A stretch of DNA of 10,628 nucleotides from Candidatus Zixiibacteriota bacterium (GTDB lineage Bacteria > Zixibacteria > MSB-5A5 > GN15 > FEB-12): assembly GCA_018816665.1 (NCBI GenBank), contig JAHIVM010000400.1, positions 1-10,628 of the forward strand, read 5' to 3'. The notes beneath the pieces are model-generated. The model was not told the origin of the DNA. It was given only the letters and a program-made list of their open reading frames with translations, and did no database searches. This document shows, one piece after another, positions 1 through 6,110 of the stretch. The position numbers and the translations under genes are program-made. The first letter of the stretch is position 1. Each line of letters starts with the position of its first letter.

Positions 1-309
1 CCGCTGATGCGGACGCCGGGAATCTGGGCGTTGACCGTCGCCGTTATCCTCTCGGTGGGATCGCTGCACTTTTTCTTCAAGCGCAGGTTTCTACCCTCGG
101 GAATAATGGTGTTCGTCTCCCTCCTGGGCATGGTGATGACCCGGCACTATGTTCGGGCGGTGCGATTGGCCGATAGCTGGGATCCGGCCGCAATGCCGTT
201 CAAGGCCCAGTGGTCCGTTCTGGGTCTGTTCCTGGTCTGTTTCGTGCTGGCGGTGGGAGTTGTGTGGTATATGCTGAAGCTGTATTTCAGGTCAAAGCCG
301 GTCGCATAG
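1..309 (+). CDS. C-terminal part of a multi-pass membrane protein, possibly cytochrome bd-type oxidase subunit I-like
   Basis: The frame is open from the first base of the window to a TAG at 307-309, so the true start probably lies upstream; the ATG at position 7 is only the first internal Met. The visible ~102 residues hold three hydrophobic segments: about residues 5-24, 30-45 and 70-92 counted from that Met. Between the last two lies a charged, conserved-looking loop with TRHYVRAVRL. A GMV-x-x-RH-x-VR block, then a Gln-Trp and a last helix ending in WYMLKLYF, recalls the C-terminus of CydA-like quinol oxidase subunits or related cytochrome-fused membrane proteins. That identification is from memory of the family style and is uncertain; no haem ligand can be assigned from this fragment. 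The gene converges on the HDOD operon with only 26 bp between the stop codons. Confidence 0.7.
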   Translation, partial: PLMRTPGIWALTVAVILSVGSLHFFFKRRFLPSGIMVFVSLLGMVMTRHYVRAVRLADSWDPAAMPFKAQWSVLGLFLVCFVLAVGVVWYMLKLYFRSKPVA

Positions 310-325
310 CAATCGGGGACCGCTC

Positions 326-349
326 AGGAGGCGCGTCACGGCGTCTCCT
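326..349. terminator. Hairpin between convergent genes, possible weak terminator
   Basis: AGGAGGCG (326-333) can pair with CGTCTCCT (342-349) through 8 bp including one G-U pair, around an 8-nt loop. It lies where the upstream membrane gene and the HDOD-GAF gene converge, and the TGA of the HDOD-GAF gene falls at the end of the gene next to the loop. Neither strand has a T-run after the stem, so this is a structural candidate only. Confidence 0.22.
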
Positions 350-1814
350 TGCGGACCAGTTGTTCCTGAAGCAGATTCCGTTCCAGGCAGATGGCCGCCT
401 GATTGGCCAGCGCCATGATGGAGCGCAAGGAGTCGTCGTCGACCGGGTGTTCCCGATCGGGCCGGTCGGCCAGTATGACGTGAGAAACATCGCCGCGTAC
501 GGCAATCGGCACGGCAACAAAAGCGCGCGCACTGAGTGTTTGCAGTTCCTCGGGGTCCAGGTCAAGCCCCTGAATCTCTGAGTCATCGCCCACTACCGAT
601 ACCGGACGTTTGGTGGTTCGCAGGTGCTTAAACAAACCTTTGCGGGCGGACAGTGTGAGCGCCTGCACTTCCTGCTGGGTATCAAACCCAAACCCGACCG
701 TTCCGGAGAACGTGTCCCACTTTTCCTGGTATGCAAATACCGCTACGCGTCCCATTTGCAGTCCGCGGAATACGGCCTCGCACACTACCTGGAGGATTTC
801 ATTGCCGGCCTGCGTTTCGAGCAGGGCGGCGCTGGCATTCTGCAGGAAGGCCAACTGGACTTCCTTGTTGCTGAGTTGCTGGCGGATGTCATTCATGCTG
901 CCGTCTACCAGCCCGCGCTTTTCCTGTTCTTTCGCGATATCTATCTCAAGATCACTTGCAATCTCAGCCACCTGTTTGCGGCAGATCTGTAGTAGAGCGG
1001 CGAGATCATCCGGCCCCACTCCAACCAGTTCCTGCACCTCCCGGGCCACCAGCGAGAAGGCCGATGAATCCTGAGTGGACTCCGCCATGACATGCGGATA
1101 CAAGCGGTCGCCCAGATAGACCAGGTCCACCAGCACATTGTCCGATTTTTCTCCCGGCGCCACGTGCAGCCGATGATGTTCAGCGATTGGTTTGACCAGA
1201 GCCTCAGGCAGATTCCATTTTTGGGCGACATACTCGCCCGCCTGCAGATGGTCGATACCAAGCAGCACCCGCTCGGTCTTGTGGATTTCGGGTGAATCCA
1301 TTTCAAAGCGGCTGATCCGCTCGTATTTCTCAGGGAACACTCCGGCCAGTACGACCTGGCCGATGTCGTGCATGAATCCGGCGATGAACGCGGTCTCAAC
1401 CTGCTTGGTCATCCGGAGCATGCCTGCCAGGTTTTTGGCCACCACGCCGCAGGCCAGGGACCGGGTCCAGAAGGCCGTGATATCCAGGCGGGCGTTTTTT
1501 GATATGTTGTTCACGATCTCATACACGGCCATCGATACCGCAATATTACGCACGGCGCGAAACCCCATCAGCATGATACCGTGGGTGACGGTAGTGATGC
1601 GGCCGGAGAAATCACCGTAATAGACGGAGTTGGACATTTTGAGAATGCGGCCGGTCAATTGATGATCCGAGAGTATACAGTTGGCCAGGTCGGCGGCCGA
1701 CGACCGCGGATTCTCGGAGATCTGCCTGATTTTCAGGATGATCTGGGGAATCGACGGCAGGTGTGAAAACTTGTCCAGTCCCGCCCGGATGTCTGCCTGA
1801 TTGATTGAGCTCAT
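336..1814 (-). CDS. HDOD domain protein with C-terminal GAF domain (signalling)
   Basis: A 492-residue cytoplasmic signalling protein. Residues ~15-215 form an HDOD domain: an LPSIPQIILKI N-terminal helix, the SNSVYYG block near 61-67, and MHDIGQ around 148-153. A linker with a likely coiled coil (~270-330) leads to a GAF-like domain (~330-482) with the typical AFVAVPIAVRG strand and a final helix NQAAICLERN. HDOD proteins are thought to act through protein-protein contacts, not phosphohydrolysis. Here the first His of the HD signature is replaced (R118 in FWTRSLA), while H149-D150, H189 and H213-H214 remain, which points to no catalysis. The GAF domain could bind a small molecule or nucleotide; the ligand cannot be read from sequence. 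Second gene of an operon: its ATG (1812-1814) overlaps the TGA of the upstream HDOD gene as ATGA, implying translational coupling, and a GAGGA precedes it. Confidence 0.93.
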   Translation of the reverse strand: MSSINQADIRAGLDKFSHLPSIPQIILKIRQISENPRSSAADLANCILSDHQLTGRILKMSNSVYYGDFSGRITTVTHGIMLMGFRAVRNIAVSMAVYEIVNNISKNARLDITAFWTRSLACGVVAKNLAGMLRMTKQVETAFIAGFMHDIGQVVLAGVFPEKYERISRFEMDSPEIHKTERVLLGIDHLQAGEYVAQKWNLPEALVKPIAEHHRLHVAPGEKSDNVLVDLVYLGDRLYPHVMAESTQDSSAFSLVAREVQELVGVGPDDLAALLQICRKQVAEIASDLEIDIAKEQEKRGLVDGSMNDIRQQLSNKEVQLAFLQNASAALLETQAGNEILQVVCEAVFRGLQMGRVAVFAYQEKWDTFSGTVGFGFDTQQEVQALTLSARKGLFKHLRTTKRPVSVVGDDSEIQGLDLDPEELQTLSARAFVAVPIAVRGDVSHVILADRPDREHPVDDDSLRSIMALANQAAICLERNLLQEQLVRKETP

Positions 1815-2680
1815 GATTCCTCGTAAATGTGACTCTCGGATTGATAGTATGCCCGCGACTCTTCCAGGATTTCTTCCAGTGTCCCGCGATCCAGGGCGAG
1901 TTGCCGCGCTGCCTCAGTGTCCCATGGCGCTTCATGACGATGGTCGGCGAAGCCAACCTCCATGTGCTTGGCCAGCAAATTGGCAAGGGAGACAATTGCC
2001 GGAGCTGCGCCGGTCGTGGTACCGGGCAAAGGTGTGTGTTCACCGTGATGGTGTACGACCGAACGATGCAGGTTCCCCGGGAACGACCACTTGTCGAGGA
2101 GAAGATTCGCGACCGCGCAATGATCAAAACCCAGCGCGGCGCGTTCGCATTCAAGGAAACTGCCGCCGTTTGTCTCGACTGTCTGGACAACCTTGAGATA
2201 ACGTTCCCGGAGTCGCTGCAGCATCACCAGCTTGCCTATGTCGTGCAGAAGAGCGCTGATGAACACCTCTTCCCTGTCCTGGCAACCCACTCGGGCAGCC
2301 ATCTGGCGCGCAGTGATGGCTACCGACAGAGAGTGGCGCCACAGGAGGTCTTCCACCCGACTGTTGTCGGTCTGCCGGTACATGGCATGGGCCGAGGTTG
2401 CAATTACCATGGAGCGGACGGTGAAAAATCCCAGGATGAGAATCGCCTCTTCGAGCGTGGAGACAGATTTTGACCGGCCGTAAAACGATGAGTTGCTCAG
2501 CTTGAGAACTTTGGCGGTCAATGATTGATCTGCCGAAAGGACGCGCGAAATATCCAGTACTTTGGAATCGAGGTCCGAAGTCAGCCCCATAACCGATGAC
2601 ACAATCGCCGGTGAGGCCGGAAGATCGCCCACGGTATCAATGATACGGCCCAGAGTAGCGTCAGCTATGCCCGAGATCAT
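1811..2680 (-). CDS. Single-domain HDOD protein
   Basis: A 289-residue protein that is essentially one HDOD domain plus a short C-terminal helical tail. Seen: DLPASPAIVSSV at the N-terminus, the SNSSFYG block (62-68), WRHSLS with H116, LLHDIGKL (144-151) with H146-D147, FDHCAVANLLLDKW with H187, and VVHHHGEH with H210-H212. The positions for HD metal ligands are thus much better kept than in the downstream HDOD-GAF partner, so residual metal binding or activity is conceivable, though most HDOD proteins are regarded as non-enzymatic scaffolds. The ATG at 2678-2680 is preceded by AGGAG about 4 nt away, which supports this start. It is the first gene of the two-gene minus-strand operon and diverges from the PAS-LuxR regulator. 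I saw no convincing sigma-70 promoter for it in the shared region. Confidence 0.93.
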   Translation of the reverse strand: MISGIADATLGRIIDTVGDLPASPAIVSSVMGLTSDLDSKVLDISRVLSADQSLTAKVLKLSNSSFYGRSKSVSTLEEAILILGFFTVRSMVIATSAHAMYRQTDNSRVEDLLWRHSLSVAITARQMAARVGCQDREEVFISALLHDIGKLVMLQRLRERYLKVVQTVETNGGSFLECERAALGFDHCAVANLLLDKWSFPGNLHRSVVHHHGEHTPLPGTTTGAAPAIVSLANLLAKHMEVGFADHRHEAPWDTEAARQLALDRGTLEEILEESRAYYQSESHIYEES

Positions 2681-2802
2681 GCAACTCCTGTCCCCAATAA
2701 TGTCATACTCAGGTTATCGGCAGGCCATCAGGCCGCAGTTAGCCATATTCGTACTTCGGCGGCGACGTAAGTTCTTGCGGGAACTAAGCCCGCCGGCATA
2801 TG

Positions 2803-2831
2803 TTGACAAACCGAGACATTGACCGTATGAT
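2803..2831 (+). promoter_or_regulatory. Near-consensus sigma-70 promoter of the PAS-LuxR gene
   Basis: TTGACA (2803-2808) and TATGAT (2826-2831) are separated by exactly 17 bp. The -35 is a perfect match and the -10 matches 5 of 6 bases. Transcription would start near 2838 and leave a leader of about 125 nt before the chosen start codon at 2963. Confidence 0.72.
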
Positions 2832-2915
2832 CTGATGGCACAGCTAAGACCGACCGGGGTAGCCACTGACACGTCCGACGATCACCCGCGCAGATTGCAT
2901 ACCCGTTGTCATTCA

Positions 2916-2936
2916 GGGGCTTGCCCCCCCTTTTTT
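2916..2936 (+). terminator. Terminator-like hairpin with T-run in the PAS-LuxR leader
   Basis: GGGG (2916-2919), loop CTTG, CCCC (2924-2927), then CCC and six T residues (2931-2936). The stem is short (4 bp) but all G-C and the T-run is clear. It lies inside the predicted leader, 26 nt before the start codon, so it could act as an attenuator. It may equally be chance in a G/C-run region. Confidence 0.25.
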
Positions 2937-2962
2937 CCCGGTCAATACGAGGGCGGATACTC

Positions 2963-4666
2963 ATGGCAGGCGGCGACACCGGACGACATCCTAAGGGCGG
3001 GGCAATATCCCGACCGTCAGGCGGAGCACACGACTCTGTCCAACGGGGCGGCCTTGCCTCGGCCTCTTCCCCCGACCTTGAGACGGCGCTTGCCGAGACT
3101 CGGAAGATACTGGCCGACACGGAGCGCATGGCCAAGCTGGGTCACTACGACTGGGATTTGCAGTCGGGAGAGCTGTCCTGGTCCGAGGGCGTGTTTGCCA
3201 TCTATCAGCGGGATCCGAGCGAGTTCTCCCCCAGCATACGAACAATCCTGCCCCTGATACACAGCGACGATCGTCATCGAATCGACAGTGCTCTGCAGAG
3301 GGCAGTCGCCAACAAGTCCTGGTTCAATGTTGAGTATCGAGTGGTTCTCAACGACGGCAGCGTCCGGCACTTCCAGGACGAAGGCGAGTTGACCTATGAC
3401 GATATCGGCACGGCCGTGCATCTGTTCGGGGTCGTACAGGATATCACCGATCGCAAGACGACGGAAAACGAGCTGCAGTTCCTCGGCTCCATCACCCGCC
3501 AGATTTCGGATGCGATTGTCGTGACAGATCCCGATTTTCGCATTACGTATGTGAACGACGCTGCTCAGCGAATGTCTGGATTTGTTGCGGAGGATCTGGT
3601 AGGGCGCAAACCCGATGCCCTGAATCCGCGGCCGATGTCCGAACACATGAACCGAGCCGTTCTCAAGACGGTCTCCGCAGGCATGACCTGGACGGGGGTG
3701 CAGGAGTGTGCCCGTAGCGACGGCACCGAGATTGTGTGCGAACTGCAGATTTCTCCCCTGCGCAGTCCCCATGGCAAAGTCACCGGGTACATCTGGATCT
3801 ATCGCGATGTGACCGGACAGAAGCAGATTGAAACGGCCTTGCGCGAGAGTGAAGAGCTACACCGTCGTCTGGTTGAAACGATGAGTGAGGGGTTGGTTAT
3901 TCGCGACGAGAGCGGCGTTCTCGTTTTTGTCAACGACAAGTTCTGTGAGATGCTGGGGTACCAGCGCGACGAATTGATTGGCAGTTTGCCTACCGACTTC
4001 CTGGACGATGACAATGCGGCTCTGGTTTCCGAACAAATGGCCCGGCGTGCGCGCGGAGAAACCGCCCCGTATGAATTGGAATGGTTGCGCAAGGACGGCC
4101 ACCGCGTCACCACTATTGTATCGCCGGAGACAATTGTTGACGCAACGGGGTCTCAACGCGGTGCTTTTGCGGTAATTACAGACATAACCGGCCGCAAGAA
4201 GATTGAATCCATGCTGCGCCGCGCGCGCGAAGCCCTGGAGACAGAACGCAAAGTCCTGATGGAGAAGAATATCGCGCTGAAGCAGATCCTCGCCCACATA
4301 GAAGAAGAAAAGGACGACTTCAAGGCTAAACTCTACAAGGAGTTGCAGGCCACCATACGTCCGGCGCTGACCCGCCTGGCTGGTGCTCAGGACAATGATG
4401 CGGTGGCCGATCTCGAATCACTTGAGCAGGAACTGGGGCATATGCTCGAGGAGAATGTTGATCCCTTCAAATCGCGATACTCGTTCCTCACAACTCGCGA
4501 AGCCGAAGTGTGTGAACTCATTGAGGACGGATTGACCTCCAAGGAGATCTCCGATAGACTGAATCTGTCACTATTGACGGTCCACAAACACCGCGAAACA
4601 ATCCGCAAGAAGCTGGGTTTGCAGGGCAAAGACATTAATCTCAGCACCTACCTGCGGTCACATTGA
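2963..4666 (+). CDS. Triple-PAS sensor regulator with C-terminal LuxR-type HTH
   Basis: A 567-residue cytoplasmic one-component transcription regulator. After a disordered Gly/Ser/Arg-rich N-terminus (1-40), three PAS/PAC units follow: ~52-165 (LGHYDWDLQSGELSWS, ending GVVQDITDRK), ~172-288 (AIVVTDPDFRITYVND, ending YRDVTGQK) and ~297-414 (GLVIRDESGVLVFVND, ending ITDITGRKK). A charged coiled coil (~417-465, with HIEEEKDDFKAKL) links them to a GerE/LuxR HTH at ~505-555 (LTTREAEVCELI, LTSKEISDRLNL, TVHKHRETIRKKLGL). This PAS-coil-LuxR layout is a known architecture in environmental bacteria; the signal (redox, haem, small molecule) cannot be read off. There is no receiver or kinase domain. The ATG at 2963 is chosen because GAGGG lies 9 nt upstream; a TTG at 2906 would add 19 Arg/Pro-rich residues and has no good ribosome site. 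It diverges from the HDOD operon, which is a plausible target or partner. Confidence 0.93.
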   Translation: MAGGDTGRHPKGGAISRPSGGAHDSVQRGGLASASSPDLETALAETRKILADTERMAKLGHYDWDLQSGELSWSEGVFAIYQRDPSEFSPSIRTILPLIHSDDRHRIDSALQRAVANKSWFNVEYRVVLNDGSVRHFQDEGELTYDDIGTAVHLFGVVQDITDRKTTENELQFLGSITRQISDAIVVTDPDFRITYVNDAAQRMSGFVAEDLVGRKPDALNPRPMSEHMNRAVLKTVSAGMTWTGVQECARSDGTEIVCELQISPLRSPHGKVTGYIWIYRDVTGQKQIETALRESEELHRRLVETMSEGLVIRDESGVLVFVNDKFCEMLGYQRDELIGSLPTDFLDDDNAALVSEQMARRARGETAPYELEWLRKDGHRVTTIVSPETIVDATGSQRGAFAVITDITGRKKIESMLRRAREALETERKVLMEKNIALKQILAHIEEEKDDFKAKLYKELQATIRPALTRLAGAQDNDAVADLESLEQELGHMLEENVDPFKSRYSFLTTREAEVCELIEDGLTSKEISDRLNLSLLTVHKHRETIRKKLGLQGKDINLSTYLRSH

Positions 4667-4672
4667 CGGTTT

Positions 4673-4691
4673 TTACGTAAGGCATACGTAA
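4673..4691. repeat. 7-bp inverted repeat just after the PAS-LuxR stop codon
   Basis: TTACGTA (4673-4679) and TACGTAA (4685-4691) form a perfect inverted repeat around AGGCA, six bases after the TGA. It has no following T-run, so a protein-binding site is as likely as a transcript-end structure. Confidence 0.4.
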
Positions 4692-4701
4692 TCTATCATT
4701 A

Positions 4702-4729
4702 TTGACGCTTGCTATTGTTTTCGTACTTT
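4702..4729 (+). promoter_or_regulatory. Candidate promoter for the zinc-ribbon gene
   Basis: TTGACG (4702-4707), 16-bp spacer, TACTTT (4724-4729). Five of six -35 bases match consensus; the -10 matches TA---T plus little else. The stretch is AT-rich compared with its surroundings. A transcript from near 4736 would carry the inverted repeat and the 15-bp hairpin in its leader. Confidence 0.35.
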
Positions 4730-4807
4730 GTACCTCGCGTCAAGGAAACTCAGCCATTGGCCCAGGGGGCTATCTCCGCAGGCAGCCAGTAAGCCAGTGG
4801 CTGGATG

Positions 4808-4832
4808 ATCACAGGGACGTAGTTTGGGTCAC
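4808..4832 (+). repeat. Left copy of a perfect 25-bp inverted repeat
   Basis: Begins ATCACAGGGACG and ends GTTTGGGTCAC. Its exact reverse complement lies at 5530-5554. The match stops at both ends: outside, G versus T; inside, A versus T. The pair brackets the zinc-ribbon gene and 697 bp in total. No target-site duplication is visible in the bases flanking the two copies. Confidence 0.9.
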
Positions 4833-4865
4833 AGGGAGGCCAGGCCGACAGGCCTGGCCTCCCTG
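4832..4865. repeat. Perfect 15-bp-stem hairpin upstream of the zinc-ribbon gene
   Basis: CAGGGAGGCCAGGCC (4832-4846) is exactly complementary to GGCCTGGCCTCCCTG (4851-4865), with a GACA loop. The stem is very GC-rich and would be highly stable in RNA or as a cruciform. It abuts the left 25-bp repeat. What follows is ATAATACC, not a T-run, so a rho-independent terminator is unlikely. It sits 43 nt before the start codon at 4909 and leaves the ribosome site AAAGGAGG free. Confidence 0.8.
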
Positions 4866-4908
4866 ATAATACCGACAGGGTAGTCCAGGAAAAGGAGGCA
4901 CCTCACAC

Positions 4909-5115
4909 ATGACCTCTCGCATCCCCCACCGAGTTCTTACCTGTTGTGATTGCGGCGAGGAATTCGTCTTCACATCAGATGCCCAGGAGTACTTCGCCGA
5001 TTGCGGTTATGATCGCGACCCGCAGCGGTGCAAGTCCTGCTTCAGTACGATCAAGAGATCCCGACCGGTTGACCGACGCGGTGCCGATTCGGCATTGCGC
5101 TATCCGACGCCGTAG
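4909..5115 (+). CDS. Small zinc-ribbon protein (zf-trcl type)
   Basis: A 68-residue protein with two CxxC knuckles, C12-x-x-C15 and C41-x-x-C44, in the pattern LTCCDCGEEFVFTSDAQEYF followed by GYDRDPQRCKSC. This matches the probable zinc-binding domain family zf-trcl, small proteins that bind one zinc ion; their molecular role is not established, though they often look like nucleic-acid or translation-related accessory proteins. Two additional Cys (C13, C32) lie outside the knuckles. The tail after residue 45 is basic and probably disordered. Start choice is firm: AAAGGAGG at 4891-4898 with a 10-nt spacer. It lies alone on its strand, enclosed by the 25-bp inverted repeats, with no neighbour that explains its function. 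Confidence 0.88.
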   Translation: MTSRIPHRVLTCCDCGEEFVFTSDAQEYFADCGYDRDPQRCKSCFSTIKRSRPVDRRGADSALRYPTP

Positions 5116-5528
5116 CGTCACCACGCGCTCTCTCTCATTCGTGTTAGCACACGGGCATCACCATGTCCGCGTATTCGCGTGCCTGTCCCCCAAGGCAAAT
5201 CATCAGCAGGTAATGACATCCGCACGTGTTCATTGGTACGTGGTGACGCGTGTCGCCGTTCGTGTGCTCATTACCCGAACGCTGTGCAATTGCCAGTGGT
5301 CGGCGTGCGTGTCAGGAAAGAGAGCGTGTAACCATTTGCCCGCAAGGCCCTTGGCGTGGTTAATTTCTCAATAACGCGAAACGGTGTTCAGGTGGACTCA
5401 GTCAACGAGACAAAAGGGACGGTCTAAGATGCGGCTTTTCAACCGCTTTGCTTTACCGAGCATTTTTGTGGCGCGCCGGTTTGACAGACAATTGTTCATG
5501 TGTTATCTGTACGGCCCGGAAAAAAGGG
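5116..5528. other. Gene-poor stretch inside the inverted repeats
   Basis: More than 400 bp with no convincing long gene. It has many short CGTG/CACG-type words (for example GCACGTG and ACGTGGTGACGCGTG near 5221-5253). Near 5450-5470 lies TGCT-6 nt-AGCA followed by five T residues, a weak terminator-like shape. The only coding candidate is the 34-codon ORF ending at 5533, listed separately. Confidence 0.4.
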
Positions 5529-5533
5529 AGTGA
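5429..5533 (+). CDS. Doubtful tiny ORF of 34 codons ending inside the right inverted repeat
   Basis: ATG at 5429 has AAAAGGG about 10 nt upstream, and the frame stays open to the TGA at 5531-5533, which is formed by the first bases of the right 25-bp repeat. The product (MRLFNRFALPSIF..., ending YGPEKRE) would be a basic, aromatic-rich 34-residue peptide of no family known to me. An ORF this short can easily be chance; the ribosome site is the only support. Confidence 0.2.
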   Translation: MRLFNRFALPSIFVARRFDRQLFMCYLYGPEKRE

Positions 5534-5554
5534 CCCAAACTACGTCCCTGTGAT
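5530..5554 (-). repeat. Right copy of the perfect 25-bp inverted repeat
   Basis: Reads GTGACCCAAACTACG... on the plus strand and is the exact reverse complement of 4808-4832. A purine tract (GGAAAAAAGGGA) lies immediately inside it; the hairpin that abuts the left copy has no counterpart here. The two ends are therefore alike only in these 25 bp. Confidence 0.9.
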
Positions 5555-5592
5555 ACTTGCGTGGTCCTGACCCGACTGCGTACCGAAGTGAT

Positions 5593-5895
5593 TCAATCGT
5601 TTCCGTAATGTGCCGTTGTGACGGCGAGTGTCATATAAGATAGCGACACCCGACCACGACGGCGGTCGTGCCGGCCAGGCACGAGCAACGGAGCAAAGAT
5701 TGCAGATCGCTCGGACTCATCGGCTTCAAAGTAGCAAGGAAGTTGCTCTCCTTTCCCGGGGTCATCGCCCCGGTGTCTCCTGCGATTATGACTGGGGTGG
5801 GGCCATATGCCGTATTCCCCCGGTCCACGCAACCCGTGGCCTTCGCAGTTCCGGCAGTCCGTCCCCAAATCCCCCTGCTCTATTAGTTCCATCAT
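5593..5895 (-). CDS. Doubtful small ORF with a CxxCxGxG motif
   Basis: A 100-codon minus-strand frame begins MMELIEQGDLGTDCRNCEGHGLRG. The CRNCEGHG block resembles a zinc knuckle of the DnaJ/CxxCxGxG kind, and the first ~28 residues read like a real small metal-binding protein. After that the frame turns into His/Arg/Pro-rich text, while the adjacent minus-strand frame (5631-5828) has more gene-like third positions, so a frameshifted or decaying gene is possible. There is no clear Shine-Dalgarno before the ATG at 5893-5895. Treat as a weak candidate; the stretch 5555-5970 otherwise shows no gene. Confidence 0.2.
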   Translation of the reverse strand: MMELIEQGDLGTDCRNCEGHGLRGPGEYGIWPHPSHNRRRHRGDDPGKGEQLPCYFEADESERSAIFAPLLVPGRHDRRRGRVSLSYMTLAVTTAHYGND

Positions 5896-5991
5896 TCGAA
5901 ATCGAAACTTTGCGAGGCTGTCGTGTGATTGTGAATAGCACGGCCGTTTCGTCGTATAGGCATTCTCTACGTAATGAAGGAGGTGATCAGT

Positions 5992-6081
5992 TTGAATCAG
6001 GGAAACCTATTGCTGCCCCAGGCAGGTTTGTCTCGGACCAAGCGTGGGCCAAACCCGTATGTCACACTCGCAGCGGCATGA
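5992..6081 (+). CDS. 29-codon mini-ORF behind a full-length Shine-Dalgarno
   Basis: AAGGAGGTGATC at 5977-5988 is a 12-nt perfect complement of the usual 16S rRNA 3' end. A TTG at 5992 follows the AGGAGG core by 8 nt, ideal spacing, and opens a 29-codon frame (NQGNLLLPQAG..., then a basic TKRGPNPYV and an Ala tail) ending TGA at 6079-6081. An in-frame ATG at 5974 lies upstream but has no ribosome site; from there the Shine-Dalgarno itself would be read as KEVI. The ORF ends 29 nt before the coiled-coil gene at 6111 and may be a leader peptide for it, or a small protein in its own right. No family recognised. Confidence 0.4.
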   Translation: MNQGNLLLPQAGLSRTKRGPNPYVTLAAA

Positions 6082-6110
6082 ACACTGGCTTGCAACAAGG
6101 AGATTGATGG

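Larger units (their letters stand above)
2681..2962. other. Divergent control region between the HDOD operon and the PAS-LuxR gene
   Basis: About 280 bp without a supported gene. It holds the Shine-Dalgarno of the HDOD gene on the minus strand, an inverted repeat GCGGG-7 nt-CCCGC (2777-2793), a CATATG just upstream of the -35 box of the plus-strand promoter, that promoter, and a terminator-like hairpin near the PAS-LuxR start. The repeats are candidate operator sites for the adjacent regulator; this is inference from position. Confidence 0.5.

Noticed and set aside
2906..2962. Longer start (TTG at 2906) for the PAS-LuxR regulator
   Set aside because: No ribosome site, the added residues are Arg/Pro-rich, and the segment overlaps the terminator-like hairpin. 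ATG 2963 has GAGGG at 9 nt.
2835..3257. Plus-strand 140-codon frame starting just after the promoter
   Set aside because: It overlaps the PAS-LuxR gene in another frame, has no ribosome site, and the product looks random.
3017..3772. Minus-strand 251-codon frame opposite the PAS-LuxR gene
   Set aside because: It lies wholly under a gene with clear domains; its composition reads as an antisense shadow.
4808..5554. The inverted repeats as the ends of a complete insertion sequence
   Set aside because: There is no transposase-sized or transposase-like frame between them, and no target duplication in the flanks.
5634..5639. TATAAG as a -10 box for the small plus-strand genes
   Set aside because: The nearest -35-like TTGTGA (5616-5621) is only 12 bp away, too close for sigma-70.
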